Translations under genes and position numbers: made by a program | The notes under the pieces: generated by a model | Told to the model about the DNA's origin: nothing | Seen by the model: only the letters and a program-made list of their open reading frames with translations | Database searches by the model: none | From: Candidatus Dechloromonas phosphorivorans | GTDB taxonomy: Bacteria; Pseudomonadota; Gammaproteobacteria; Burkholderiales; Rhodocyclaceae | DNA length: 64,000 nt | Reading direction: 5' to 3' | Assembly: GCA_016721185.1 (NCBI GenBank) | Contig: JADKIP010000014.1 | Coordinates: 1 to 64,000, forward strand | Shown here: piece by piece, positions 7,773-16,622 of the stretch | Position numbering within the stretch: the first letter of the stretch is position 1 | Layout: the number at the start of each line of letters is the position of its first letter

Positions 7773-8803
7773 TAGTTGCCGTTGGTTTGGTGAGAGAGTG
7801 CGCTGGAGAGCAGCTTGGCGGTGATGTCGACGATGGGGATGACGCGCTCGTAAGCCATGCGGGTCGGGCCGATGACGCCGACCGAGCCGACCACCTGGCC
7901 ATCGACCGTGTAGGAGGCTGCAATGACGCTGCATTCGTCGAGTGTGGCAATACCTGATTCGCCGCCAATGTAGATCTGTACGCCTTCTGCTCGGTTGGAT
8001 ACGTCAAGAAGTCGAATCAGACTGGAGCGCTGATCAAAGAGTTCGAATAATTCGCGCAAGCGCTTCATGTTTGATGACAGCTCTTCGACATCAAGCAGGT
8101 TGCGCTCGCCAGAGATGACGTAAGGCGTTGCATTTTCGGAGAGCGCGGCATCGCCGGCGGCCAAGGCTAATGACATTAAAGGCGTGATGTCATTGCGCAA
8201 CTGTTTGATCTCGCTGGCCAGATGTTGGCGAATCTGCTCGAAATCGAAGCCGGCAAAATTCTGGTTCAAATAATTCGCCGCACTCACCAGTTCCGACGGT
8301 GAATAGGTTTTATCGGTATTCAGAATACGGTTTTGCACGTCGCCATCAGTGGTGACGATGATGAGCAGAATGCGTTTGTCCGAGAGGCTGAGAAATTCGA
8401 TCTGACGAATGCGGCTGCTCGCCCGGCGCGGTGCGACAACGACACCGGCAAAATGAGTCAGGCTGGACAGGAGCTGCGAGGCACTGGCAATGATCTGCTT
8501 GGCCGGCAGGCCATGCAGGGCTTCTTCCATGGCGCCCAGCTGGCGGGCCTCAAGCGGTTGCACGGTGAGTAAATTGTCGACAAACAGCCGGTAACCTCGC
8601 GGTGTTGGCACGCGGCCGGCCGAGGTGTGCGGACTGGCGACGAAACCGGCTTCCTCAAGGTCTGCCATGACGTTGCGAATGGTGGCCGGCGACAAATCAA
8701 GGCCCGAAAATCGGGATAACGCCCGCGAACCGACCGGTTGACCATCAGCAATGTAATGTTCAACCAGGGCTTTGAGCAGGGTGCGTGAGCGTTCGTCCAG
8801 CAT
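7772..8803 (-). CDS. hrcA: Heat-inducible transcription repressor HrcA
   Basis: This 343-residue repressor of chaperone genes normally binds CIRCE operators with GroEL as modulator. The N-terminal winged helix is visible (RTLLKALVEHYIADGQPVGS, then SPATIRNVMADLEEAGF). It is followed by the GAF-like domain with GVVVAPR and the C-terminal YTVDGQVVGSVGVIGPTRM block. Length is normal. It is divergent from nadK with 65 bases between them, in which I see no CIRCE motif, so self-repression is not evident here. hemH follows with a one-base overlap. Confidence 0.96.
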   Translation of the reverse strand: MLDERSRTLLKALVEHYIADGQPVGSRALSRFSGLDLSPATIRNVMADLEEAGFVASPHTSAGRVPTPRGYRLFVDNLLTVQPLEARQLGAMEEALHGLPAKQIIASASQLLSSLTHFAGVVVAPRRASSRIRQIEFLSLSDKRILLIIVTTDGDVQNRILNTDKTYSPSELVSAANYLNQNFAGFDFEQIRQHLASEIKQLRNDITPLMSLALAAGDAALSENATPYVISGERNLLDVEELSSNMKRLRELFELFDQRSSLIRLLDVSNRAEGVQIYIGGESGIATLDECSVIAASYTVDGQVVGSVGVIGPTRMAYERVIPIVDITAKLLSSALSHQTNGN

Positions 8804-8868
8804 GGCAGGGCATTGTACAAAAAACTGCGAGCGGCGCTACACCCCATTTTTATGCAAGAATTCAGGTC

Positions 8869-9780
8869 ATGAACAGAGGCTTCGCTACCCATCGCTCGCC
8901 AAAGACCATTGCACTGGTTGGCAAATACCATAGTCTGGAAATTGCCGAGTCATTGCGCCGTCTGGCCGAATACCTGCATGAACGCGGCATTTCGGTATTT
9001 GTCGAGCGCGAAACTTCGGAACATATCGGCCGCATTGTCGATCTGTCGCGCTGGGTAACCTGCGGCTTTAACGACATTGGCGCCCACGCCGATATTGCCA
9101 TCGTCCTCGGCGGTGACGGCACGATGCTCAACGCGGCGCGTCGTTTGGCCCGTTATGGCGTTCCCCTGGTCGGGGTGAATCAGGGGCGCCTGGGTTTCAT
9201 GACCGATATCGCCCGTGACGACATGCTGACCTGCATGGACGATTTGCTCGATGGTCGTTTTACGCCGGAAAACCGCTTGCTGCTGAGCGCTGAAGTGATT
9301 CGTGATGGCAAGGAGATCGCCTCGAACATGGCATTGAATGATGCGGTGATCGACAAGGGGGCGATTGGTCGAATGATCGAGTTTGAACTCTTTATTGATG
9401 GCGAGTTTATCTACAAGCTGCGTTCTGATGGGCTAATCGTGTCAACCCCGACCGGCTCTACGGCTTATGCGATGTCTGCTGGCGGGCCGATCTTGCACCC
9501 GACCCTGACCGGTATTGCGCTCATTCCGCTTTGCCCGCACTCGCTGACCAATCGGCCAATCATCGTTAATGACAGCGCCGAGATCGAATTGCGCATCATC
9601 CACGCCGATGATCCACGGGTGCACTTCGATGGGCAGGTGACGCTTGACCTTGCCCCCAATGATTGCGTCCGTCTGCGGCGCTCCGATTACGCCATCTGCT
9701 TCCTGCATCCGCCGGGTTACAGTTATTTCGCCATGCTGCGCCAGAAGTTGCAGTGGAGCGAGCGCCCGAAAGGCACTTGA
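8869..9780 (+). CDS. nadK: NAD kinase
   Basis: This 303-residue cytosolic enzyme phosphorylates NAD to NADP. The diagnostic GGDGT motif is at residues 81-85 (VLGGDGTMLN), followed by GVNQGRLGFMTD, the NE/D-type MALNDAVID and the C-terminal SDGLIVSTPTGSTAYAMSAG substrate loop. The ATG at 8869 was preferred over an upstream start at 8785 because homology begins with the SPKTIALVGKY strand just after it and the upstream 28 residues overlap hrcA. Its TGA overlaps the recN start (TGATG), so the two are coupled. Confidence 0.96.
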   Translation: MNRGFATHRSPKTIALVGKYHSLEIAESLRRLAEYLHERGISVFVERETSEHIGRIVDLSRWVTCGFNDIGAHADIAIVLGGDGTMLNAARRLARYGVPLVGVNQGRLGFMTDIARDDMLTCMDDLLDGRFTPENRLLLSAEVIRDGKEIASNMALNDAVIDKGAIGRMIEFELFIDGEFIYKLRSDGLIVSTPTGSTAYAMSAGGPILHPTLTGIALIPLCPHSLTNRPIIVNDSAEIELRIIHADDPRVHFDGQVTLDLAPNDCVRLRRSDYAICFLHPPGYSYFAMLRQKLQWSERPKGT

Positions 9781-11432
9781 TGCTGCGCCACCTGACACTC
9801 AGTAACTTTGTCATTGTTGATCGGCTGGAGCTGGAGTTTTTGACCGGTTTTGGGGCGTTGACCGGAGAAACCGGCGCTGGAAAGTCGATTCTGATTGATG
9901 CGTTGGCTTTGACGCTCGGCGAACGGGCTGATGCTGGTGTCGTTCGTTCCGGTTGCGACAAGGCGGAGGTTGCCGCCACGTTTGATGTCAGTGCTTTGCC
10001 GGTAGTCCGTGACTGGCTGGGCAGCAATGATTTCAACGTCGATGATGAATTATTGCTGCGCCGTGTTGTAGATGTTGGCGGCCGCTCGCGGGCCTACATC
10101 AACGGCTCGTCGGCGACCGTGCAGCAATTGCGCGAAGTGGGCGAGTGGCTGGTCGACATCCACGGTCAACACACGCACCAGTCGTTATTGCGCACTGACG
10201 CCCAGCGTCAGCTGCTCGATGCCCATGCCGGCCTGACCGGCAAGGTGCGCGAATTGGGTACGATTTTCCGTAGTTGGCGTGAAGCCGAGCAGAACCTGCG
10301 TCTGGCCAATGACGGTGCCGATGCCCTGCTGCGTGAGCGCGAACAACTTGAGTGGCAGGTGCGCGAACTGGATTCGCTGGCCTTTGGCGCAGATGAATGG
10401 GCCGAACTGAATGTCGAGCATCGTCGGCTGGGCCATGCCGCCAGCTTGATAGAAGGAGCGCAGTTCGCGCTATCAGTGCTGGCCGATGACGATGCGGCCT
10501 GCGAGCGACAAGTCGACAGCGTTGCTTCCCGGCTTGATTCGCTCGGTGAATATGACCCGGCTTTGCAGGAGGTTGCCGCGCTGGTGCAATCGGTCCAGGC
10601 CGAGCTCTCAGAGGCGGTTTCAACCCTGCGCCGTTATGCTGATCGGGTTGATGTTGACCCGGCTCGGCTGGCGGTTGTTGAGCGGCGGATTGAGGCCGTT
10701 CTGGCGGCTGCCCGCAAATATCGCGTTCAGCCGGAAGCCTTGCCGGGCTTGCTTGCGGGCTGGCAGCAACGGCTGGCGGCGCTGGATGCGTCGACCAATG
10801 TGGCGGCGCTCGAAGCTCAGGTTGCAGCGGCCCGCAGTGAATACACATTAAAGGCGGCCGAGGTCTCGGCGGGGCGACGTCGAACGGCGGATGCAATGAG
10901 CCAGTCAGTCAGCGAGGTGATGCATCAGCTTGCCTTGTCGTCCAGCCGTTTCGAGGTGGCGCTGTTGCCGATTGAGAATGGCGCGGTCTACGGTCAGGAG
11001 CAGGTTGAATTCCGCATCGGCGGGCTGGCTGGCAACGTAGCCAAGTCCTTGGCCAAAGTTGCGTCTGGCGGGGAGTTGTCGCGGATAAGCCTGGCGATTC
11101 AGGTGCTGACTTCCCGCTCAGCCAGCGTGCCAACCTTGATTTTCGATGAGGTCGATGTCGGTATTGGCGGCGGCGTGGCAGAAATTGTCGGTCGCCTGCT
11201 GCACGAACTGGGCAGCGAACGCCAGGTGTTGTGTGTGACGCACCTGCCGCAGGTTGCCGCGCAGGCCAACTGGCAATGGCAGGTGAGCAAGGCAACGCGC
11301 GATGGTGTGACCTTGAGTTCTATTCAGCCACTTGATGTCGATGGCCGTGTCCAGGAAATCGCCCGTATGTTGGGTGGTGTTGAAATCACTGAGATTACTT
11401 TGCAGCACGCCAGTGAGTTGTTGGGCTCATAA
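9780..11432 (+). CDS. recN: DNA repair protein RecN
   Basis: This 550-residue SMC-like ATPase acts in double-strand break repair. The Walker A motif GETGAGKS is at residues 29-36. A long coiled-coil middle with alternating Glu/Leu/Ala heptads runs from about 160 to 370. The C-terminal ABC half has KVASGGELSRISLAIQVL (signature) and LIFDEVDVGIGGG (Walker B), and ends with a VTHLPQVAAQ switch. The start at 9780 is fixed by the one-base overlap with the nadK stop. In many bacteria recN is SOS-controlled; no LexA site is visible because the gene lies inside the operon. Confidence 0.96.
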   Translation: MLRHLTLSNFVIVDRLELEFLTGFGALTGETGAGKSILIDALALTLGERADAGVVRSGCDKAEVAATFDVSALPVVRDWLGSNDFNVDDELLLRRVVDVGGRSRAYINGSSATVQQLREVGEWLVDIHGQHTHQSLLRTDAQRQLLDAHAGLTGKVRELGTIFRSWREAEQNLRLANDGADALLREREQLEWQVRELDSLAFGADEWAELNVEHRRLGHAASLIEGAQFALSVLADDDAACERQVDSVASRLDSLGEYDPALQEVAALVQSVQAELSEAVSTLRRYADRVDVDPARLAVVERRIEAVLAAARKYRVQPEALPGLLAGWQQRLAALDASTNVAALEAQVAAARSEYTLKAAEVSAGRRRTADAMSQSVSEVMHQLALSSSRFEVALLPIENGAVYGQEQVEFRIGGLAGNVAKSLAKVASGGELSRISLAIQVLTSRSASVPTLIFDEVDVGIGGGVAEIVGRLLHELGSERQVLCVTHLPQVAAQANWQWQVSKATRDGVTLSSIQPLDVDGRVQEIARMLGGVEITEITLQHASELLGS

Positions 11433-11466
11433 AGTATCAACGGCGGTGGTTGCGGTGGTTTTGACA

Positions 11467-11480
11467 GTGCTGCGGTCAAC
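11467..11480 (-). repeat. Interspersed 14-mer repeat, intergenic copy
   Basis: GTTGACCGCAGCAC on the minus strand, between recN and the GDT1-family gene, preceded on that strand by a T-rich tract. Confidence 0.7.
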
Positions 11481-11498
11481 CGCAAAAAAGACTAAAAA

Positions 11499-12098
11499 TC
11501 AGAGCCCGCTGTAGATCAGGCGCGCTATCGCCAGCCCGGCGAGCAGCAGGAAAAAAGCGCCGCTAATCCGGTGTATCCACAAAAGTGGCAAGCGGTGCAA
11601 AAAATTGCGTCCGGCAATGACGGCGAGCACTGAGGTAAAAGTCAGCGCCAGGGTGGCGCCCAGCCATACGGCTGCCGTATTGATTGTGCTGCCCATGCCG
11701 GCCACGGCAATCTGAGTTTTGTCGCCAAACTCGGCGAGAAAAATCATGAGAAACGTGGTTGCGAAAACACTGTGACCGGCTTTTTCTTCAACCGATTCGT
11801 CTTCGATTTCTTCCTGGTAACGCAGTGCGCTGATGCCAAACGCGGCAAACAGAACCGCTACGGTCAGCGTGATCAGCCATTCCGGCAACCAGGCCGCCAC
11901 AGCCGCACCAAACAGGACGGCTAACAGATTCAGGATGCCGAAGGCGGTCACTGCACCGAGAATCACTGGCAGTCCGCGATGGCGGGCCGCCAGTGTCATG
12001 CAGACGAGTTGGCTTTTGTCGCCGAATTCTGCCAGCGCAATCAGGAGAAAAGTGGCACCTGCGGAGGAAAACCAGCTCCCCAGCGCGCTAGCACTCAA
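11499..12098 (-). CDS. GDT1/TMEM165 (UPF0016) family cation transporter, MneA-like
   Basis: This 199-residue inner-membrane protein has about six hydrophobic segments. The two halves each carry the family hallmark E-x-G-D-K-[ST]: ALAEFGDKSQ near residue 25 and FLAEFGDKTQ near residue 122. Bacterial members export Mn or other divalent cations. The start is a TTG at 12098 whose TTGA overlaps the fur stop by four bases, so translation is coupled to fur; no better in-frame ATG exists. The link with fur suggests joint metal control. Substrate cannot be read from the sequence. Confidence 0.9.
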   Translation of the reverse strand: MSASALGSWFSSAGATFLLIALAEFGDKSQLVCMTLAARHRGLPVILGAVTAFGILNLLAVLFGAAVAAWLPEWLITLTVAVLFAAFGISALRYQEEIEDESVEEKAGHSVFATTFLMIFLAEFGDKTQIAVAGMGSTINTAAVWLGATLALTFTSVLAVIAGRNFLHRLPLLWIHRISGAFFLLLAGLAIARLIYSGL

Positions 12099-12565
12099 TC
12101 AGGCTCTCTCGGATCAAGGCTGCGGGACTTGCGATCCGGATTGTCACGGTGCGGGCACACCGATTTGGTGCAATGGGCATAGAGATAGAGTGCGTGATCC
12201 TGAATGGCGAAGCCGCGCTCTTCAGCAACGGCGTTCTGGCGCTTTTCAATCTCCGGGTCGTAAAACTCTTCGACCCGACCGCAGTCAACACAGACCAGAT
12301 GGTCATGGTGTTTGCCATGATTGATCTCGAAGACAGCCTTTCCCGACTCAAAGAAGTGGCGCTCAAGCAAACCGGCCTGCTCAAACTGGGTCAGCACGCG
12401 ATAAACCGTGGCCAGCCCGATGTCCATGTTTTCTGCAATCAACATGCGGTAGACGTCTTCCGCCGTCATGTGGCGGAGGGTGCTTTTCTCGAAAAGCTCA
12501 AGAATTTTCAGCCGCGGAAAGGTGGCTTTCAGGCCCATGTTCTTGAGGCTTTGGGGGTCGCTCAT
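12095..12565 (-). CDS. fur: Ferric uptake regulator Fur
   Basis: This 156-residue metal-dependent repressor has the N-terminal winged helix (GLKATFPRLKILELFE, then TAEDVYRMLIAENMDIGLAT and VYRVLTQFEQAGL). It also has the regulatory His/Cys regions FEINHGKHHDHLVCVDCGRV and a second, weaker C-terminal pair AHCTKSVCPH. This fits Fur rather than Zur or PerR, although subtype needs experiment. The C-terminal tail is basic. It is divergent from bamE with about 95 bases between the starts and overlaps the downstream transporter gene by four bases. Confidence 0.95.
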   Translation of the reverse strand: MSDPQSLKNMGLKATFPRLKILELFEKSTLRHMTAEDVYRMLIAENMDIGLATVYRVLTQFEQAGLLERHFFESGKAVFEINHGKHHDHLVCVDCGRVEEFYDPEIEKRQNAVAEERGFAIQDHALYLYAHCTKSVCPHRDNPDRKSRSLDPREPD

Positions 12566-12659
12566 TGGCTATATTCCAGAAATTGGTGAGGCAGGGCAAT
12601 CGGTGATTTCGGGTATGATATACCGCTTCAAAGACGTTTGAGAAACTCCGGAAACCCGC

Positions 12660-13142
12660 ATGCCCCGTTCCCGCCTAATGCTTGTTGCAGCCTGTTCCCT
12701 GTTGCTGGTTGCTTGCTCGAGTAAACCGAGCTTTATTAATGAATACAAAATTGACATCCAGCAAGGCAATGTGTTGAGCCAGGAAGCGGTTGCCCAACTC
12801 AAGCCAGGCCAAACAAGGGATCAGGTGCGTTTTCTGCTGGGGACGCCAATGATTGCTGACATTTTCCATCAGCAGCGCTGGGACTATATTTATCAATATA
12901 AAAGCGGCCAGACCGGCAAGGTGGAGTCGCGCAAATTTACCGTTTTCTTTGATGCGGAAGGCCGCTTGGAGCGTGTCGGCGGTGATGTGGCCGTGGCTGA
13001 CGTCAGCGAAATGACCGCACCGACCACAAAAACTCGCCTGATCGATCTTGGCTCCATGACGGGTGAAGCGGCTGACACGCCCTTGCCACCACGTGAGGAG
13101 CCGAGCTACTTCCGTAAAACGATGGATATGTTTGGATTCTAA
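12660..13142 (+). CDS. bamE: Outer membrane assembly lipoprotein BamE (SmpA/OmlA)
   Basis: This 160-residue lipoprotein has a signal sequence and lipobox (LLVAC, Cys at about residue 19). The SmpA/OmlA fold follows: KIDIQQGNVLSQEAVAQLKP, GQTRDQVRFLLGTPMIADIF and RKFTVFFDAEGRLERVGGD. It belongs to the BAM complex that inserts outer-membrane beta-barrels. A TATGAT -10-like box lies about 45 bases upstream. Compared with the enterobacterial protein it has a longer Thr/Pro-rich C-terminal tail. The fur-bamE-dapB order is common in betaproteobacteria. Confidence 0.93.
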   Translation: MPRSRLMLVAACSLLLVACSSKPSFINEYKIDIQQGNVLSQEAVAQLKPGQTRDQVRFLLGTPMIADIFHQQRWDYIYQYKSGQTGKVESRKFTVFFDAEGRLERVGGDVAVADVSEMTAPTTKTRLIDLGSMTGEAADTPLPPREEPSYFRKTMDMFGF

Positions 13143-13145
13143 GCG

Positions 13146-13952
13146 ATGAACAAAACACGAATTGGCATTGTGGGCGCTGGCGGCCGTATGGGGCGCATGT
13201 TGATCGAGGCGTGCCTTAAGGATGAGCAACTCTCTCTGGGTGCGGTTTTCGACACGCCGGGCAGTCCTGTAATTGGTAAAACGGCCGGCGAATTGGTGGG
13301 TATGGCAAGCGATGTTGTCGTTACCGATGACCTTGCCGCTGGCCTGAAAAACATTGACTGTCTCATTGATTTCACCCGGCCGCAGGGCACCCTGCACCAT
13401 CTTGAACTTTGTCGCCAGGCTGGGGTGGGCATCATCATCGGTACGACTGGTTTTGAGGCCGAGGGCAAGGAAGCGATTGCTGCGGCAGCAAAGGATATTC
13501 CGATTGTGTTTGCGCCAAATATGGCGGTAGGTGTCAATCTGGTTTTTAAATTGCTTGATACGGCAGCCCGTATTTTGAATCAGGGCTATGACATAGAGGT
13601 TGTCGAGGCGCACCATCGGATGAAGATTGATGCGCCGTCCGGCACTGCGCTTCGTATGGGCGAGGTGTTGGCCAATGCATTAGAGCGTGATTTGAAGGAG
13701 TGTGCTGTATACGGCCGTGAAGGCGTCACGGGTGAGCGTGACCCATCGACAATCGGCTTCGCGACCATACGTGGTGGCGATATCGTGGGTGATCACACGG
13801 TGATGTTCTGTGGCTTGGGCGAGCGCGTTGAGATTACCCACAAAGCCAGCAGCCGTCAGCCCTATGCGCTCGGTAGTTTGCGCGCAGCTCGTTTTATCGC
13901 AGGGCGCGCTAGTGGCCTGTTTGATATGCAGGATGTTCTTGGCTTACGTTAG
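13146..13952 (+). CDS. dapB: 4-hydroxy-tetrahydrodipicolinate reductase
   Basis: This 268-residue enzyme of lysine and diaminopimelate synthesis reduces HTPA with NAD(P)H. The N-terminal Rossmann motif IGIVGAGGRMGRML, the DFTRPQGT loop, and the catalytic segment EAHHRMKIDAPSGTALRMGE with His and Lys are all present. The gene starts three bases after bamE stops and is followed six bases later by a sensor kinase on the same strand, so a bamE-dapB-kinase transcript is likely. Confidence 0.96.
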   Translation: MNKTRIGIVGAGGRMGRMLIEACLKDEQLSLGAVFDTPGSPVIGKTAGELVGMASDVVVTDDLAAGLKNIDCLIDFTRPQGTLHHLELCRQAGVGIIIGTTGFEAEGKEAIAAAAKDIPIVFAPNMAVGVNLVFKLLDTAARILNQGYDIEVVEAHHRMKIDAPSGTALRMGEVLANALERDLKECAVYGREGVTGERDPSTIGFATIRGGDIVGDHTVMFCGLGERVEITHKASSRQPYALGSLRAARFIAGRASGLFDMQDVLGLR

Positions 13953-13958
13953 AGCGCG

Positions 13959-16499
13959 ATGAAATCCCGCCTGCTGGCTCGTCAGCTTCAAGAAATATTC
14001 GGTGGCGACGGCGAGGCGCAGGTCAGGCAATTGATCAAGGCTGCGCATAACGCGCAGCAGTCGCCGCTTGCTGGCGGCGTGGAGGAGTTGCTCAGCCTGG
14101 TTGATGCTTCGTATAGCGCTTATGTTGGCTTGAACAGCTGGCAAAGCTTGCTTTCCGGTGATGCGCTGACTGACTGGAATCTGCGGAGCGGCAATATTGA
14201 TGCCGGGCGTAATTGGAAGGAAATGCTCGGTTACGCACCGAATGATCTCGATAACTCGATCGCCCAGTGGCAGCGACTGGTTCAGCCGGAGGATTTGAAA
14301 GCCTTGCAGGTGCGGATCGCCGCTCAGGCGCAGAGTCAGGAGCGGTATTTCCAGGCGGAGTGCCGAATTCGGGCAAAGGATGGCCTCTGGCGCTGGTTCC
14401 TTTTGCGTGGTGCGGTAGCTGCTCGCGATCTCGATGGCGAACCCACCCGCATGCTGGTCTTGCAGCGTGATATCAGCGATGTGAAGGCAGCCGAGGCGGC
14501 GCTCATTTTGGCCAAGGAGGCTGCCGAATCGGCCAATAAGGCACGTGGTGCATTTCTCGCCAACATGAGCCATGAGATACGAACGCCGATGAACGGTATC
14601 ATTGGTATGACCGAATTGGCGCTGGATACCGAGCTGGATGCCGAGCAGCGGCATTACCTGAAAACGGTGAAGTCTTCTGCGGAGTCGCTGCTGGTCATTG
14701 TTAACGACATTCTTGATTTTTCAAAAATTGAAGCGGGCAAGATTCAATTTGAGAAATTGCCGTTTTCAATTCACGACACGCTGTTTGAGGCGGCTCGCGT
14801 GCTTGCCGTTAGTGCCCATAAAAAGGGTCTGGAGCTGATCGCCGATATTTGGCCGCAGGTGCCGCAGCGCGTGATTGGTGATCCCACTCGCTTGCGCCAG
14901 GTCATCATTAACCTGATCGGTAATGCCATCAAGTTTACCGAGCAAGGCGAGGTGGTGCTGGAGGTGTCGGTCGATCAACAGACGGATGGCTCAGTTTTTC
15001 TTCGTTTTTCAGTTCGCGATACGGGCATCGGTGTGCCGCCGGACAAACAACAGGCAATTTTTGAGGCATTTTCGCAAGCCGACGTTTCAACCACTCGGCG
15101 TTTTGGCGGCACCGGCCTAGGTCTGGCCATCAGTGCACGACTTGTCCAGTTGATGGATGGCCGGTTATGGCTTGAAAGTTCGCCGGGGGTCGGTTCGGTT
15201 TTCTCCTTTACCGCACGATTTGGCATGGTGCCGGAGACTCGTTCTCTGACTCTATCCGACGACAGATATCAAGGTCGCCGTGCGCTGGTGATCGAGGATA
15301 GTTCCGTGGCGGGCCAATGTTTGGTCAAGTTGCTTGAGCGCTTGGGTGTTCAGGCCTCGCTCGTTGCTGACGGGGAGGCTGCTCTGGGCGCAATTGAGCG
15401 CAGTCGTGCGGTTGACTTCCCTTATGACTATATTTTCGTTGATGCCAATATGGATTCGCCTGCCGGTTTTGCGCTGGCGGAAAGTTGGCGGAATGCGGGG
15501 CGACATGAGCGCTTGCTGGTAATGCTGACGACGGAAAACCAGCGTCACGACTTGACCCGCTTGCGTGAACTTGAGGTGTCGGCGCATCTGGTCAAGCCGA
15601 TAGGTGCTGAAGATTTGATTGATGCCCTGGGTTTGGCGGAGGGTGTGACGGCCGGTTTGGAACTGGCGTCCTTTGACCTAGGTTCGACGGAGCCAGCCGA
15701 AAAAATCTTGAATATCCTGCTGGTTGAGGACAATCCGGTAAATCAGGAATTGGCTACTCGTTTGCTGGAGCGCCATTCGCACCGGGTTGTTGTTGCGAAT
15801 AATGGCGCTGAGGCGGTAGAGCAGTTCGATAGCGGTAATTTCGATGTCATTTTGATGGACATGCAAATGCCGGTCATGGGCGGTGTCGAAGCAACAGAGG
15901 CGATACGGTCGCGCGAAATGCGGCGTAGCTGGGTGGTTTCTCATGACTTCCACCCTGTTTACATCATCGCCATGACAGCCAATGTGATGGCAAGCGACCG
16001 TGATCGTTGCCTGGAGGCTGGCATGAACGATTATGTCGCCAAGCCGTTGCGGCCGGAGGCGCTCTTTGCAGCACTGGCGCGGGTGGGTGATGAAGCGTTC
16101 TGTGGTTTGAAATCGTTCATTGGCGTGGCTTCGGGCAAAGATGCTGTTCGGCTCGATCTTAAAGCGGCGCTCCATGATATTGGAGATGCTGATCTTTTTG
16201 CGACAATGGCCGCCATGTTGCTCTCGGAGTGGGATGAACATCTGGGGCGAGTCAATCAGGCGCTTCTGGCGTCGGATTCGCATGAGTTGCGGATGCACGC
16301 CCATACGCTGAAAGGTCTCTTGGCGATGTTTCATGCTGAGCAGGCCCGCCGTTACGCGATGGAAATCGAAAATGCCGCACTATCAGTTGAAAATACGGAT
16401 TGGGCGAATTGCCACCGGCTCTACGCTGAGCTGGCGGAAGAGATGCTACAGATTCGCCCCGGTATTGAACAATTCGTCAAGACACGGGTGCTTCCGTAA
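13959..16499 (+). CDS. Hybrid sensor histidine kinase/response regulator (PAS-HisKA-HATPase-REC-REC-HPt)
   Basis: This 846-residue protein has no evident transmembrane segments, so the sensor is probably cytosolic. A PAS domain occupies about 70-185 (with a PAC-type EYRIRAKDGLWRW-like stretch). HisKA holds the phospho-acceptor His205 (MSHEIRTPMNG), and the HATPase N/G boxes are around 310-430. A degenerate receiver carries Asp495 and a canonical receiver Asp634 (VILMDMQMPV). The C-terminal HPt has His782 (HAHTLKG). This is the BarA/ArcB-like phosphorelay layout. It begins six bases after dapB, and its output partner is not encoded nearby. Confidence 0.92.
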   Translation: MKSRLLARQLQEIFGGDGEAQVRQLIKAAHNAQQSPLAGGVEELLSLVDASYSAYVGLNSWQSLLSGDALTDWNLRSGNIDAGRNWKEMLGYAPNDLDNSIAQWQRLVQPEDLKALQVRIAAQAQSQERYFQAECRIRAKDGLWRWFLLRGAVAARDLDGEPTRMLVLQRDISDVKAAEAALILAKEAAESANKARGAFLANMSHEIRTPMNGIIGMTELALDTELDAEQRHYLKTVKSSAESLLVIVNDILDFSKIEAGKIQFEKLPFSIHDTLFEAARVLAVSAHKKGLELIADIWPQVPQRVIGDPTRLRQVIINLIGNAIKFTEQGEVVLEVSVDQQTDGSVFLRFSVRDTGIGVPPDKQQAIFEAFSQADVSTTRRFGGTGLGLAISARLVQLMDGRLWLESSPGVGSVFSFTARFGMVPETRSLTLSDDRYQGRRALVIEDSSVAGQCLVKLLERLGVQASLVADGEAALGAIERSRAVDFPYDYIFVDANMDSPAGFALAESWRNAGRHERLLVMLTTENQRHDLTRLRELEVSAHLVKPIGAEDLIDALGLAEGVTAGLELASFDLGSTEPAEKILNILLVEDNPVNQELATRLLERHSHRVVVANNGAEAVEQFDSGNFDVILMDMQMPVMGGVEATEAIRSREMRRSWVVSHDFHPVYIIAMTANVMASDRDRCLEAGMNDYVAKPLRPEALFAALARVGDEAFCGLKSFIGVASGKDAVRLDLKAALHDIGDADLFATMAAMLLSEWDEHLGRVNQALLASDSHELRMHAHTLKGLLAMFHAEQARRYAMEIENAALSVENTDWANCHRLYAELAEEMLQIRPGIEQFVKTRVLP

Positions 16500-16509
16500 T
16501 CCCTTGAAT

Positions 16510-16539
16510 TTGCCTGAAAAGCTGATTTTCGGCTAGAAT
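16510..16539 (+). promoter_or_regulatory. Putative sigma-70 promoter of carAB
   Basis: TTGCCT (16510-16515) and TAGAAT (16534-16539) are separated by 18 bases, just after the kinase stop and before a leader hairpin. Confidence 0.5.
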
Positions 16540-16557
16540 AATAAGGTTAAAAAAGCA

Positions 16558-16587
16558 CAAGCGGGGAGGCGCGAGCCTTCCCGCTTG
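16558..16587 (+). promoter_or_regulatory. Leader hairpin upstream of carA
   Basis: CAAGCGGG-GAGGC-gcga-GCCTT-CCCGCTTG forms a near-perfect GC-rich stem in the 5' leader, ending 35 bases before the carA GTG. There is no U-tract behind it, so it is not a simple terminator. It could be an attenuation or mRNA-stability element controlling carAB. That role is inferred. Confidence 0.45.
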
Positions 16588-16622
16588 GCACATGCAAAAA
16601 TAGAATTTTAGGAGAGCCGTTC

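Noticed and set aside
8804..8868. CIRCE operator between hrcA and nadK
   Set aside because: No TTAGCACTC-N9-GAGTGCTAA-like inverted repeat is present.
11470..11490. GCGGT-CA-ACCGC hairpin between recN and the GDT1 gene as a terminator
   Set aside because: The T-run is on the wrong side for either gene; the sequence is better explained as one copy of the interspersed repeat.
12566..12659. Fur box in the fur-bamE intergenic region
   Set aside because: No convincing GATAATGATAATCATTATC-like match; only a -10-like TATGAT was seen.
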